The notes: generated by a model from the sequence alone, not told the origin. Shown: positions 7,702 through 16,489, numbered from the stretch's first letter. The stretch: 64,000 nt of DNA from Streptomyces sp. H27-H5 (GCF_026627505.1 NZ_JAPNLK010000001.1:62001-126000), one strand, 5' to 3'. Numbers and translations are program-made.

Positions 7702-9054
7702 GTGACCTCGACCGACCTGCGGCCGGCCCCGCCCCCGCGCTCCACCGCCCGCCGCGCGCTGCTCGCCGGTTCGGTCGGAAACCTCGTCGAGTGGTACGAG
7801 TTCGGCGTGTACGGCGCCTTCGCCACCGTCATCGCCGCCAACTTCTTCACCCCGGACCCGGGCGCCGGAGCCGGTCCGGGGACGGGCGGGGCCGCAGCGC
7901 TGATGGCGACCTATGCCTCGTTCGCGCTCGCGCTCTTCTTCCGCCCGGTGGGTGCCCTCCTCTTCGGGCGGCTGGGGGACCGCCTGGGACGGCGCCCCAC
8001 CCTGATCCTGGTCGTCGGCCTGATGACGCTCGCCACCACCCTGATCGGGCTGCTGCCCACGCAGGCCACCGTCGGCGCCGCCGCGCCCTGGCTGCTCACG
8101 TTCCTGCGGGTGCTGCAAGGGATCTCCGCGGGCGGGGAGTTCGGCGGGGCGGTGGCCCTGATGACGGAGTCCGCCCCGGTCGGCCGTCGCGGTCTCCACG
8201 GGGCGTGGCAGTCGTTCACCGTCGCACTGGGTCTGCTCGCCGGCGCCGGCACGGCCGCCGGCCTGGCTGCGGTGCTGTCCCCGTCCGCACTGTACGCGTG
8301 GGGCTGGCGGATCCCGTTCCTGCTGGCCCTGCCGCTCGGTGTCGTCGCGCTGTGGTTGCGTACCGCGCTGGAGGAGCCCCCCGGCACTCCCCCGGGCCCT
8401 GCCCCCGGCCGGCACCCGGAAGGGGCCTTCGCCCCCGGTACCGGGGAGCCGCGGCGACGGGGCGAGCAGGCCCGCGCCGTCGTCCTCGGTGTCGGGCGGG
8501 TCATGGGCTGGTCGGCGGCCGGGTACACCTTCCTCGTGGTCCTGCCGTCCCACCTCCAGTCCGCCCTGGGCGTCTCCTTCCGCGAGGCCCTGCCGGCCGC
8601 CGTGCTCGCCAACCTGGGCTTCGCCGCCTCGATCCTTCCCGCCGGGATACTCAGCGACCGGATCGGCCGGCGGCCCGTCATGCTCGCGGGGGCGCTCGGT
8701 GTCGTCGTGTTCTCCCTCCCCGTCCTGCGGGTCCTCCAGTCGCCCGGGGCCGCGCCCGGGGTGAAGGTGGCGGCCCTCCTGTTCGCGGGGGCGTTGATCG
8801 GGCTGATGGCGGGCCCGGGACCGGCGATGCTCGCCGAGATGTTCCCGCGCCGTGTGCGCTGCACCGGGCTCGGGTTGGCGTACGCGCTGGCCAACGCCGT
8901 GTTCTCCGGCTGTGCGGGTCTGGTCATCACCGCCCTGACCGCCCGGACGGGGAACACGGCCGTCCCCGCCTACTACGCCGCCGGTGTCTGCGCCCTGAGC
9001 TGCGTGGCTCTGCTGAGCCTGCGCGGCGACGACCATCGGGAGCCCCTGCGATGA
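7702..9054 (+). CDS. MFS transporter, metabolite:H+ symporter (MHS) type
   Basis: About 450 residues with twelve predicted membrane helices. The signature GNLVEWYEFGVYGAFATVIAANFF at the first helix is diagnostic of the MHS branch (ProP, ShiA, KgtP relatives). Loop 2-3 reads FGRLGDRLGRRPTL and helix 5 contains ISAGGEFGGAVALMTE. The GTG at 7702 (TSTDLRPAPPPRS) is taken as the start, with GGGGGG about 12 bases upstream; a GTG at 7657 is an alternative. The stop overlaps the ATG of anmK by 3 bases (ATGA), so both proteins are made from one message. That suggests import of a substrate related to anhydro-amino-sugar metabolism. The substrate itself cannot be read from the sequence. Confidence 0.85.
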   Translation: MTSTDLRPAPPPRSTARRALLAGSVGNLVEWYEFGVYGAFATVIAANFFTPDPGAGAGPGTGGAAALMATYASFALALFFRPVGALLFGRLGDRLGRRPTLILVVGLMTLATTLIGLLPTQATVGAAAPWLLTFLRVLQGISAGGEFGGAVALMTESAPVGRRGLHGAWQSFTVALGLLAGAGTAAGLAAVLSPSALYAWGWRIPFLLALPLGVVALWLRTALEEPPGTPPGPAPGRHPEGAFAPGTGEPRRRGEQARAVVLGVGRVMGWSAAGYTFLVVLPSHLQSALGVSFREALPAAVLANLGFAASILPAGILSDRIGRRPVMLAGALGVVVFSLPVLRVLQSPGAAPGVKVAALLFAGALIGLMAGPGPAMLAEMFPRRVRCTGLGLAYALANAVFSGCAGLVITALTARTGNTAVPAYYAAGVCALSCVALLSLRGDDHREPLR

Positions 9055-10244
9055 GAGTGATCGGCCTGATGTCGGGCACCTCGTACGACGCCGTCGACGC
9101 CGCCGCCTGCGACCTCGAACGGGGGCACGGTGACGCGGCCGGGGAACTGCGCCTCACACCCCTGGGCATGATCGGCGAACCGTACCCGGCCGATCTGCGG
9201 GAGGCGCTCGCGGCGGCCCTGCCGCCGGCGGGCACGAGCCTGGCCGAGGTCTGTCGGCTGGACACCGGCATCGGGCGGGCCTTCGCCCGGCTGGCCGCCC
9301 GCGCCGACCGTGAACTCTGTTCAGGTGGCGCGGAGTTGATCGCATCCCACGGCCAGACCGTGTACCACTGGGTGGCGGACGGGCGGGTACACGGCACGCT
9401 CCAGCTCGGCGAGCCCGCCTGGATCGCGGAGAAGACGGGCCGTCCGGTGGTGTCGGGATTCCGGCCGCGCGACGTCGCGGCCGGCGGCCAGGGCGCACCG
9501 CTGGTGAGCCTGATCGACCTGATGCTGTTGCGGGGGCGGCCCGGTGTGTCCGCGGCCCTGAACATCGGCGGCATCGCGAACGTGACGGTCTCGGCGCCGA
9601 CCGGCGACCCGGTGGCGTTCGACACCGGCCCCGGCAACGCGCTGATGGACGCGACGGTGCGCGAACTGACCTCCGGGCGCCTCGCGTACGACGAGGACGG
9701 CGCGCTCGCCGCGGCCGGGCGGGTGCACGAGGGCTTGCTGGAGCGGCTGTTGGCGGAGCCCTACTACCGTCTGCCCCCGCCGAAGACCACGGGCAAGGAG
9801 TTGTTCCACGCCGGCTACGCGGGCTCCCGGCCCGCGGGGTTCGAGCGGCTGCCCGGGCCGGACGTGATCGCCACGCTGACCCGGCTGACGGCCCGGACCG
9901 TGGCCGACGCGCTGCGACCGTTCGGGGTGGGGGAGGTCTTCGCCTCGGGAGGGGGCGTCCGCAATCCGACGCTCATGGGCATGCTGCGCGAGGAGCTGGG
10001 CTCCGGCGTGCTGCGGACCTCCGAGGAGCTGGGGTTGCCCGCGGCGGCGAAGGAGGCGTACGCGTTCGCGGTCCTCGGGTACCTCACCCTGCACGGCCTC
10101 CCGGGCAACGCCCCGCCGTGCACGGGCGCGGTCGGGCCCCGCGTCCTGGGGTCGATCACCCCGGGTGCCCGCCCCCTGCGCCTGCCGGCGGGCCCGTCGG
10201 AGGCCCCGTACGCACTGGTCGTACGGAGCCCGGACCCGCGATGA
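9051..10244 (+). CDS. anmK: Anhydro-N-acetylmuramic acid kinase
   Basis: 397 residues. It begins MRVIGLMSGTSYDAVDAAACDL, the GLMSGTS-x-D signature of AnmK, with ASHGQTVYH, the PVVSGFRPRDVAAGGQGAPLV block, LNIGGIANVT, FDTGPGNALMD and a late GGGVRNPTLM, in the family order. The known reaction is hydrolytic phosphorylation of 1,6-anhydroMurNAc to MurNAc-6-phosphate during cell-wall recycling. The ATG overlaps the stop of the upstream transporter, and a MurE-like ligase lies divergently, so the neighbourhood looks dedicated to recovering wall fragments. Confidence 0.93.
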   Translation: MRVIGLMSGTSYDAVDAAACDLERGHGDAAGELRLTPLGMIGEPYPADLREALAAALPPAGTSLAEVCRLDTGIGRAFARLAARADRELCSGGAELIASHGQTVYHWVADGRVHGTLQLGEPAWIAEKTGRPVVSGFRPRDVAAGGQGAPLVSLIDLMLLRGRPGVSAALNIGGIANVTVSAPTGDPVAFDTGPGNALMDATVRELTSGRLAYDEDGALAAAGRVHEGLLERLLAEPYYRLPPPKTTGKELFHAGYAGSRPAGFERLPGPDVIATLTRLTARTVADALRPFGVGEVFASGGGVRNPTLMGMLREELGSGVLRTSEELGLPAAAKEAYAFAVLGYLTLHGLPGNAPPCTGAVGPRVLGSITPGARPLRLPAGPSEAPYALVVRSPDPR

Positions 10245-10326
10245 GACAGGTGCTCCCGGGACCGACGGGCGGCCCCGGGGACCCGATCGGGCACCCGGGA
10301 CCGACTCCGCGCCACCCGCCGCCGGC

Positions 10327-11793
10327 TCACCGCATGACGCGCGGCAGGCGCAGGCTGAGCAGGGCCGTCAGCGCGATCAGACCCAACTGGACGATCAGGG
10401 TCACGACGAGGGCGTCCCGCATGCCCGTCGACGCGGCCAGGGCGAGGAAGAGACTGCCGACGGTCGCGACACCGAGGGCGAGGGCGGACTGCTGGGTGGT
10501 GACCATGACCCCGCCGCCCACGCCGGCCCGGTCGGCCGGTACGTCGGAGAGCATCAGCCGCATCAGGACGGGGAGTTGCAGACCTTGGCCGAGTCCGGCG
10601 ACGGCGACGCCGGGAGCCAGGGCGAGGATTCCGAGATCGGGCCAGTCCCGTCGCACCGCGAGGAGCATCAGGCAGACGCCGATCGCCTGGAGCAGGCCGC
10701 CCGCCGTGACCACCCGGGTGCCGTACCGTCCGACCAGTCGAGGACCGGCGAGGGACGCGGCGAAGAAGGCCACCGCCATCGGCACCAGGGTCAGTCCGGC
10801 CGCCACGGGTCCCATGTGCAGGGCCTGTTGGAGGACGACCGCGATCACGAACATGAAGCCGCTGAAGCCGATGGAGAACGGCACCAGCATCACCAGTCCG
10901 CGCCGCAGCGAGTCCAGGCGCAGCAGGCTCGGCGGTACGAGGGGGCTCTGTCCGAGGCGGTCGGCGCGCCGTTCCGTCAGGTAGAAGGCGGTGGCGGAGA
11001 AGGGGAAGACCGCCAGCGAGAGCCAGGTCCACAGCGGCCAGCCGGCGGCCCGTCCCTCGGTCAGCGGCAGCAGCAGGGACACCAGGGTCAGGGCCAGCAG
11101 CAGGGTTCCCGGCACGTCGACCGACGCGGGGCGTTCGGACCGGGTCTCCGGGACGGCGCGGACCGCCAGGACCAGGCCGACGATCACCACGGGGACGTTC
11201 ACGAGGAAGACCGAGCGCCAGCCGGTGCCGGCCACGTCGGCGGCGACGAGGACTCCGCCGAGGATCTGCCCGGCGACCATGGACAGCCCGGCCGTGGCCC
11301 CGTACAGGCTCATCGCGCGGGCCCGGTGGGCGCCCTGGGTGGTGGCCTGGATGGTGGCGAGCACCTGCGGGAGCATCAGCGCGGCGGCGACTCCCTGGGC
11401 CACGCGGGCCGCGACGAGCGTCCAGGCCGTGGGGGCGAGGCCGCAGGCGAGCGAGGTGAACCCGAAGGCGGCCATGCCGATCAGGAAGAGCCGGCGCCGC
11501 CCGGCCATGTCGCCGAGCCGGCCGCCGAGGACCAGCAGGACGGCGTACGTGACCCCGTAGCCGGCGACGATCAGTTCCAGCAGCGCCGGGCCGGCGGCCA
11601 GGTCCCGGTCGATGGTGGGCAGCGCGACGTTGACGATGAAGAAGTCGATCAGCGGCAGGGCCGCTCCGAGGAGGACCGTGAACAGGCCGAGCGGGGTGAT
11701 GCCCGCGGCGGTCCGGGGGGCCGGTTCCGTGCGGCCGGCGGCCGGGGGGACGGCCGGAGTCGGATGGGTCGTGCGTACCGTTGTCTCAGTCAC
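10327..11793 (-). CDS. MFS drug-type exporter (DHA2, 14 transmembrane helices)
   Basis: 488 residues. The GTG at 11793 (TETTVRTTHPTPAVPP) has a GGGAG site and leaves a short cytoplasmic N-terminus before helix 1. The DHA2/EmrB-QacA signature DFFIVNVALPTIDRDL lies in helix 1, GRLGDMAGRRRLFLIG in loop 2-3, and ARVAQGVAAALMLPQVLA plus GGVLV in motif C. Probably exports a lipophilic compound by proton antiport. It is divergent from an MmyB-type regulator, and the 100-bp gap holds two GGTACCAG repeats, so that regulator probably controls it. Confidence 0.87.
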   Translation of the reverse strand: MTETTVRTTHPTPAVPPAAGRTEPAPRTAAGITPLGLFTVLLGAALPLIDFFIVNVALPTIDRDLAAGPALLELIVAGYGVTYAVLLVLGGRLGDMAGRRRLFLIGMAAFGFTSLACGLAPTAWTLVAARVAQGVAAALMLPQVLATIQATTQGAHRARAMSLYGATAGLSMVAGQILGGVLVAADVAGTGWRSVFLVNVPVVIVGLVLAVRAVPETRSERPASVDVPGTLLLALTLVSLLLPLTEGRAAGWPLWTWLSLAVFPFSATAFYLTERRADRLGQSPLVPPSLLRLDSLRRGLVMLVPFSIGFSGFMFVIAVVLQQALHMGPVAAGLTLVPMAVAFFAASLAGPRLVGRYGTRVVTAGGLLQAIGVCLMLLAVRRDWPDLGILALAPGVAVAGLGQGLQLPVLMRLMLSDVPADRAGVGGGVMVTTQQSALALGVATVGSLFLALAASTGMRDALVVTLIVQLGLIALTALLSLRLPRVMR

Positions 11794-11822
11794 GTCCCCG
11801 ACGATCCTCCCCTTCGGAGCCG

Positions 11823-11852
11823 GGTACCAGAGTCTCCTTATCCTGGTACCAG
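11823..11852. promoter_or_regulatory. Candidate operator: paired GGTACCAG repeats in divergent promoter region
   Basis: GGTACCAG occurs at 11823-11830 and 11845-11852, 22 bp (two helical turns) apart. The second copy is part of the 10-bp palindrome CTGGTACCAG (11843-11852). A weaker AGTACCTGG follows at 11854. They lie between the starts of the MFS exporter (11793, -) and the MmyB regulator (11895, +), where a repressor would block both promoters. Confidence 0.5.
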
Positions 11853-11894
11853 CAGTACCTGGCAACCGGCTGAGCGGTGAGGCACCCTGGACCC

Positions 11895-12812
11895 ATGACC
11901 ACTGTGGCCCCCGAGAGCGACGTCCGCCGGCACGAGCTGGCCGAGTTCCTGCGCAGCCGGCGGGAGCGGATCACGCCCGAGCAGGTGGGGCTGCCGCCCG
12001 GGCGGCGCCGGCGTACGCCCGGGCTGCGCCGCGAGGAGGTGGCGCAGTTGTCGGCGGTCGGCGTCACCTGGTACACGTGGCTGGAGCAGGCCCGGGAGAT
12101 CCAGGTGTCCCCGCAGGTGCTGGACGCCGTGGCGCGCGCCCTGCTGCTGCTGGACCCCACCGAGCGCGCGCACCTCTTCTCGCTGGCCGGCAGCCTCGAC
12201 CCGGCGCCGAACACCCCCTGCCCGAGCGTGACGCCCGCGCTGCGGGCGATGCTCGACCAACTGGGGCCGATCCCGGCGTGCGTGCAGAACAGCCGGTACG
12301 ACATCCTCGCGTACAACGCCACCTACGGGCGGCTGCTGTGCGATCTGGACAGCCTGCCGCCCGAGGACCGGAACTGCATGTGGTTGGCGTTCACCGATCC
12401 GCAGTGGCGGGCGGCCATGGTCGACGTGCCCGACGTGAACCGGGTGATGGCGGCCAAGTTCCGCGCGTCGATGGCGGAGCACCTGGCCGAGCCGGCCTGG
12501 AAGACGCTGCTCGCCCGGCTGGACGCGGCCTCGGCGGAGTTCCGGGAGATCTGGGCGCGGCACGAGGTGGTCGGCCTGGGCGGCAAGTCCAAGTACATCC
12601 GCAACCCGCACGTGGGGCTGCTCCACGTCGAGCAGACCAATCTGTGGTTGGGCCCGACGGCGGGGCCGCGCCTGATGACGTACGTACCGCTGGACGAGGA
12701 GACGCGCTCGCGGCTGGAACGCCTGTCGCGCATGGAGCACCTCGACCGCCCGGGCCTCCCGGGCAGCCCGGGCCGCCCGGGCCGCCCGGGAGAAGATCGC
12801 GATGCCGCTTGA
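11895..12812 (+). CDS. MmyB-type helix-turn-helix transcriptional regulator
   Basis: 305 residues. The N-terminal Xre-type HTH (about 10-85) has the lineage hallmark LRREEVAQLSAVGVTWYTWLEQAR. The C-terminal MmyB-like ligand-binding domain includes PACVQNSRYDILAYNATYGRLL and VGLLHVEQTNLWLGP. In this family the C-terminal pocket binds a lipid-like or small hydrophobic ligand. The ATG at 11895 is preferred over a GTG six codons upstream. The last ~20 residues are a collagen-like run (GLPGSPGRPGRPG) encoded by repeated CCCGGGC, an unusual tail. It probably represses the divergent MFS exporter. Confidence 0.87.
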   Translation: MTTVAPESDVRRHELAEFLRSRRERITPEQVGLPPGRRRRTPGLRREEVAQLSAVGVTWYTWLEQAREIQVSPQVLDAVARALLLLDPTERAHLFSLAGSLDPAPNTPCPSVTPALRAMLDQLGPIPACVQNSRYDILAYNATYGRLLCDLDSLPPEDRNCMWLAFTDPQWRAAMVDVPDVNRVMAAKFRASMAEHLAEPAWKTLLARLDAASAEFREIWARHEVVGLGGKSKYIRNPHVGLLHVEQTNLWLGPTAGPRLMTYVPLDEETRSRLERLSRMEHLDRPGLPGSPGRPGRPGEDRDAA

Positions 12813-12895
12813 CGGTATGTACGGTATGTACGGCCATGACGACCGTCGACCGACAGCGGGCGGGCAGCAGGTGGACAGCAAGGGGAGGCGTACCG

Positions 12896-13963
12896 GTGCA
12901 CGGTGAATTCAAGGTGCCGGGTGGCAAGCTCGTCGTCGTGGACCTGGACGTCGAATCCGCCGGGAGCGGCGACGTACTGTGCGACGTGCGGGTGGCCGGC
13001 GACTTCTTCCTCGAACCGGACGAGGCCATCCTCGCCATCGACCGTGCGTTGACCGGCGCACCCGCCGACGCCCCCGCCGAACAGCTCGCGGCCCGCGTCG
13101 AGGCGGCGCTCCCCCCGGGCACGGTGATGTTCGGGTTCTCGGCGGAGGCCGTGGGGATCGCCGTCCGGCGGGCCGTGGCGCACGCCACCGACTGGACGGA
13201 CTACGACTGGCAGCTGATCCACGACGCCCCCCAGTCCCCCGCCCTGCACATGGCCCTGGACGAGGTGCTGACGGCCGAGGTCGCCGCCGGACGGCGACCG
13301 CCGACGCTTCGGATGTGGGAGTGGGGAGCGCCGGCGGTGGTGATCGGGAGCTTCCAGTCGCTGCGCAACGAGGTGGACTCGCGGGCGTTGGAGGAGCACG
13401 GGATGACGGTGGTGCGCCGGATCAGCGGCGGCGGCGCCATGTTCATCGAGCCGGGCAACACCATCACGTACTCCCTGAGCGTGCCGGACGCGCTCGTGCG
13501 GGGACTGTCGTTCGCCGACAGCTATGCCTACCTCGACGACTGGGTGTTGGGGGCCCTGGACGGCATGGGTGTGAAGGCCTGGTACCAGCCCCTCAACGAC
13601 ATCGCCACCGAGTCGGGGAAGATCGCGGGCGCCGCGCAGAAGCGCCTGGCCGGGGCGCACGGCGCGGTCCTGCACCACGTGACCATGGCGTACGACATCG
13701 ACGCGGACAAGATGCTCGACGTGCTCCGCATCGGCAGGGAGAAGCTGTCGGACAAGGGGACGAAGAGCGCGAAGAAGCGGGTGGACCCGCTGCGCCGCCA
13801 GACCGGGCTGCCGCGGGACGCGGTCATGCGGCGGATGATCGAGTCCTTCCGGGGCCGGTACGGGCTGTCGGAGGGCTCGGTCACGCCCGAGGAGATGGCG
13901 CGGGCGCGGGAGTTGGCGGCCGACAAGTTCGGCTCCGAGGAGTGGACCGCGCGCGTTCCGTGA
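12896..13963 (+). CDS. Lipoate-protein ligase A family enzyme with N-terminal accessory domain
   Basis: 355 residues. The GTG at 12896 follows AGGGGAGG with correct spacing, and the protein starts HGEFKVPGGKLVVVDLDVE. Residues 1-100 match the small accessory domain (LplB-like, with VRVAGDFFLEPDEAI) that normally sits after the catalytic domain in LplA. Here it comes first, followed by the BPL/LplA fold with RRISGGGAMFIEPGNTITYSL and the lysine region DIATESGKIAGAAQKR. The expected reaction is ATP-dependent attachment of lipoate (or octanoate) to E2 and GcvH lysines in the cytoplasm. A 9-bp direct repeat (CGGTATGTA, twice, 12813-12830) lies upstream with no assigned role. Confidence 0.85.
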   Translation: MHGEFKVPGGKLVVVDLDVESAGSGDVLCDVRVAGDFFLEPDEAILAIDRALTGAPADAPAEQLAARVEAALPPGTVMFGFSAEAVGIAVRRAVAHATDWTDYDWQLIHDAPQSPALHMALDEVLTAEVAAGRRPPTLRMWEWGAPAVVIGSFQSLRNEVDSRALEEHGMTVVRRISGGGAMFIEPGNTITYSLSVPDALVRGLSFADSYAYLDDWVLGALDGMGVKAWYQPLNDIATESGKIAGAAQKRLAGAHGAVLHHVTMAYDIDADKMLDVLRIGREKLSDKGTKSAKKRVDPLRRQTGLPRDAVMRRMIESFRGRYGLSEGSVTPEEMARARELAADKFGSEEWTARVP

Positions 13964-14042
13964 CCCGCCCGGTGGCGGGCGGCGCGGCTGCGCCCGAGGG
14001 CCGGCGCCGTCCTCCGAGGGTACGGTTCGCTAGAGTCCGCCC

Positions 14043-14606
14043 ATGAACGATCAAGTACGCGCCCCCTTCGGAGACTTCACCGACGTCCAGCCCGCCCTGG
14101 ACGTGTCCGACCGGCTCGCGCGGCCGGTCGCCGACGCTCTGAGGGACTGGGCCTCGCGGGAGGCGGCGCGGTCCGTGCTGTACGTGGACACCGACCCCGC
14201 CAAGGCCGACACCGCCGCGTTCTGCGAGGCGTACGACGTCCCCCTCGACGCGTCCGCGAACTGCGTGGTCGTCGCCGCGAAGCGCGGCGGGGAGACCACC
14301 CTGGCCGCCTGCCTCGCCCTCGCCGACACCCGGGTGGACGTGAACACCGCGGTGCGCAAGCACCTTTCGGCGCGGAAGGTGTCGTTCGCTGCCATGGACA
14401 CCGCCGTCGAGGAGACTGGCATGGAGTACGGCGGGATCACCCCGCTCGGGCTGCCCGCCACCTGGTCGCTGCTGATCGACGCGGCCGTGGCCGAGGCCCC
14501 GTTCGTCCTCGTCGGCAGCGGACGACGGCGCGGCAAGCTGATCCTGCCGGGATGGGCACTGGCCGAACTCCCGGGCGTCTCGGTACTGGCGGGCCTCGCG
14601 GCCTGA
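14043..14606 (+). CDS. YbaK/EbsC-type aminoacyl-tRNA deacylase domain protein
   Basis: 187 residues covering one YbaK/ProX editing domain. Features are ASANCVVVAAKRGGETTLAACLALADTRVDVNTAVRKHL (with the conserved Lys) and the substrate-pocket signature EETGMEYGGITPLGLP, where the GxxxGGI(T)P loop is diagnostic. Family members hydrolyse mischarged tRNAs (Cys-, Ala- or Ser-tRNA) in trans. Which one this handles cannot be told by eye. The ATG at 14043 is 80 bp after the lipoate ligase, on the same strand but probably transcribed separately. Confidence 0.85.
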   Translation: MNDQVRAPFGDFTDVQPALDVSDRLARPVADALRDWASREAARSVLYVDTDPAKADTAAFCEAYDVPLDASANCVVVAAKRGGETTLAACLALADTRVDVNTAVRKHLSARKVSFAAMDTAVEETGMEYGGITPLGLPATWSLLIDAAVAEAPFVLVGSGRRRGKLILPGWALAELPGVSVLAGLAA

Positions 14607-14664
14607 CGCCGGCCCCACGTCGGCCCGCACGCCCGGCGGCGGAACCCTGGGAGGCCTCGGAACC

Positions 14665-14712
14665 GGGACCGGGTGCGGGACCGAGTGCAGGTACGGGTGC
14701 GGGTGCGGGTGC
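14665..14712 (+). repeat. GGGTGC-based simple repeat in intergenic DNA
   Basis: Three perfect tandem GGGTGC units at 14695-14712 preceded by degenerate copies (GGGACC, GAGTGC). It lies in the gap between the YbaK-type gene and the SGNH hydrolase. Probably slippage-prone DNA; no function seen. Confidence 0.6.
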
Positions 14713-14808
14713 GCACGGTGTTGCACGCTGGATGTCACGTGCCGTCACGATCACGGCGGTGCGTGGACGTTCACCGAGCCCGTGCCTGACCACATCCGAG
14801 GACCCGAC

Positions 14809-15981
14809 ATGACCGACTGGACCACCACCCCCGTCGAGCCCGCCTTCGTGCGCGGCGCCATCGACCTGGAACGCACCGCCCGGGGCATCCTGCCGCACCG
14901 GCTGCCCGCCTGGGTCCGCGAGCAGTTCCCCGATCCGGGCCTGGCCATGGCCGAGGCCCAGACCTCCGGCGTACGGGTCGCCTTCCGCACCCGCGCCACC
15001 GTCGTGGAGCTGGAGACCATCCCCACCCGGATGGCCTACCAGGGCGCTCCGCCCCGGCCCGCCGGGGTGTACGACCTGCTCGTGGACGGGGAACTCGCCG
15101 GGCGGGCGACCGTGACCGGCGGGAACGTCCACACCGTCGACATGGCCGCCGGGACCGCGGTCACCACCGCGGGACCGGCCGGCGTCGCACGGTTCGCCGG
15201 GCTGTCCGACGTGATGAAGGACGTCGAGATCTGGCTGCCTCACACGGAGACGACCGAGCTGATCGCCCTGCGCACCGACGCGCCCGTCGAGGCGGCGCCC
15301 GCCGACGGCCGCCGCGTGTGGGTGCACCACGGCAGTTCGATCAGCCACGGTTCCAACGCCGAGCGTCCGCGCTCGACCTGGCCGGCGCTGGCCGCCGCCC
15401 GCGGCGGGGTCGAGTTGATCAACCTGGGCTTCGGCGGCAACGCCCTGCTCGACCCTTTCGTCGCGCGGGTCCTGCGCGACACGGCCGCAGACCTGATCAG
15501 CGTCAAGATCGGCATCAACCTGGTCAACACCGACCTGATGCGGCTGCGCGCCTTCACGCCTGCGGTCCACGGCTTCCTCGACACCATCCGCGAGGGCCAC
15601 CCGGACACACCCCTGCTGGTGGTCTCCCCCGTGCTCTGCCCGCTCCAGGAGGACACCCCGGGTCCGCTCGCGCCGGAGTTCGACGGGCAGAGGCTGCGCT
15701 TTCGGGCGACGGGCGACCCGGCGGACGTCGCCGCGGGCCGGCTGACGCTGACCGTCATCCGCGAGGAACTGTCCCGCATCACCGCGCGGCGGGCGGCCTC
15801 GGACCCGAACCTGCACCACCTCGACGGTCGCGCCCTGTACGGAGAGGCCGACTTCGCGGAACTGCCGCTGCCCGACGATCTGCACCCGGACGCCGCGGGA
15901 CACCGTCGCATCGGCGAGCGCTTCGGCGAGCTGGTCTTCGGTTCCGGCGGCCCATTCGAGGCCACCCGAGGCACCGTGTAA
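14809..15981 (+). CDS. SGNH/GDSL-family esterase with SsfX3-like N-terminal domain
   Basis: 390 residues. The ATG at 14809 (MTDWTTTPVEPAF) is chosen over one nine codons upstream. Residues 1-~165 form a beta-rich accessory domain of the type found before the catalytic domain in SsfX3-like acyl hydrolases (MAYQGAPPRPAGVYDLLVDGE). The SGNH core follows: block I VHHGSSISHG (catalytic Ser), block II NLGFGGNALLD, and block V DDLHPDAAGHRRIGE (Asp and His). No signal peptide, so it is cytoplasmic. The natural ester is unknown. A strong promoter begins right after its stop. Confidence 0.85.
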   Translation: MTDWTTTPVEPAFVRGAIDLERTARGILPHRLPAWVREQFPDPGLAMAEAQTSGVRVAFRTRATVVELETIPTRMAYQGAPPRPAGVYDLLVDGELAGRATVTGGNVHTVDMAAGTAVTTAGPAGVARFAGLSDVMKDVEIWLPHTETTELIALRTDAPVEAAPADGRRVWVHHGSSISHGSNAERPRSTWPALAAARGGVELINLGFGGNALLDPFVARVLRDTAADLISVKIGINLVNTDLMRLRAFTPAVHGFLDTIREGHPDTPLLVVSPVLCPLQEDTPGPLAPEFDGQRLRFRATGDPADVAAGRLTLTVIREELSRITARRAASDPNLHHLDGRALYGEADFAELPLPDDLHPDAAGHRRIGERFGELVFGSGGPFEATRGTV

Positions 15982-15988
15982 GAAATTA

Positions 15989-16042
15989 TTGACACCATGT
16001 ACGAATGACTTTACATTCCTCGTGTCAAAGTTCTTTTACACG
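15989..16042 (+). promoter_or_regulatory. Sigma-70-type promoter with overlapping 22-bp palindromic operator
   Basis: A perfect -35 TTGACA (15989-15994), a 17-base spacer and -10 TACATT (16012-16017) predict transcription from about 16024. A 22-bp near-perfect inverted repeat, CGTGTCAAAG-TT-CTTTTACACG (16021-16042), covers that start point, so a dimeric repressor bound there would block initiation. The operon it drives encodes a small XRE-type regulator as its second gene, suggesting autoregulation. Confidence 0.75.
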
Positions 16043-16057
16043 GGAGTGGGTACGGAC

Positions 16058-16489
16058 GTGGCCTTCGAGGAGAAGCGCGCGTGGATCGCGGCGGTGGTGG
16101 CCGTCGCCGGGTACTCCGTCTACCTGGCCGTCGTGCTGGGACGGGCCGGCGACGGCGTGCCGCTCGCGAAGGTCGCGTACACGGCCCCGCTGCTGTGGAC
16201 GGTCGGGGGCGCGATCGCCGCCGCGATCGCCCTGAACATCGCCGTCGCGCTGGCCTCGCCCCGCGAGGGCGACGTCAAGGACCAGCGGGACAAGGAGATC
16301 GGCCGCCTCGGCGATCACGCCGGACAGTCCTTCCTCGTCATCGGCGCCGTGGGCGCACTGGCCCTCTCGATGGCCGAGGCGGACCACTTCTGGATCTCCA
16401 ACGTGATCTACCTGGGGTTCGTCCTCTCGGCGCTGCTCGGCTCCGCCGTGAAGCTCGCCGCCTACAGGTGGGGGTTCCAGTCGTGGTGA
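16058..16489 (+). CDS. Four-helix membrane protein, first gene of an XRE-regulated operon
   Basis: 143 residues, four predicted transmembrane helices (about 8-25, 40-60, 90-108, 115-130) with a charged cytoplasmic loop (REGDVKDQRDKEIGRLGDHAG). The GTG at 16058 has GGGAG at 16042-16046; a GTG at 16046 is possible. Small membrane proteins of this shape are often paired with YgzD/Cro-like regulators, as here: its stop overlaps the start of the XRE gene (GTGGTGA). No biochemical function is known to me. Confidence 0.72.
   Translation: MAFEEKRAWIAAVVAVAGYSVYLAVVLGRAGDGVPLAKVAYTAPLLWTVGGAIAAAIALNIAVALASPREGDVKDQRDKEIGRLGDHAGQSFLVIGAVGALALSMAEADHFWISNVIYLGFVLSALLGSAVKLAAYRWGFQSW

Noticed and set aside
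12813..12830. 9-bp direct repeat CGGTATGTA as an operator
   Set aside because: The two copies are adjacent with no spacing typical of a dimer site, and no regulator gene is associated; mentioned only in the lipoate ligase entry.
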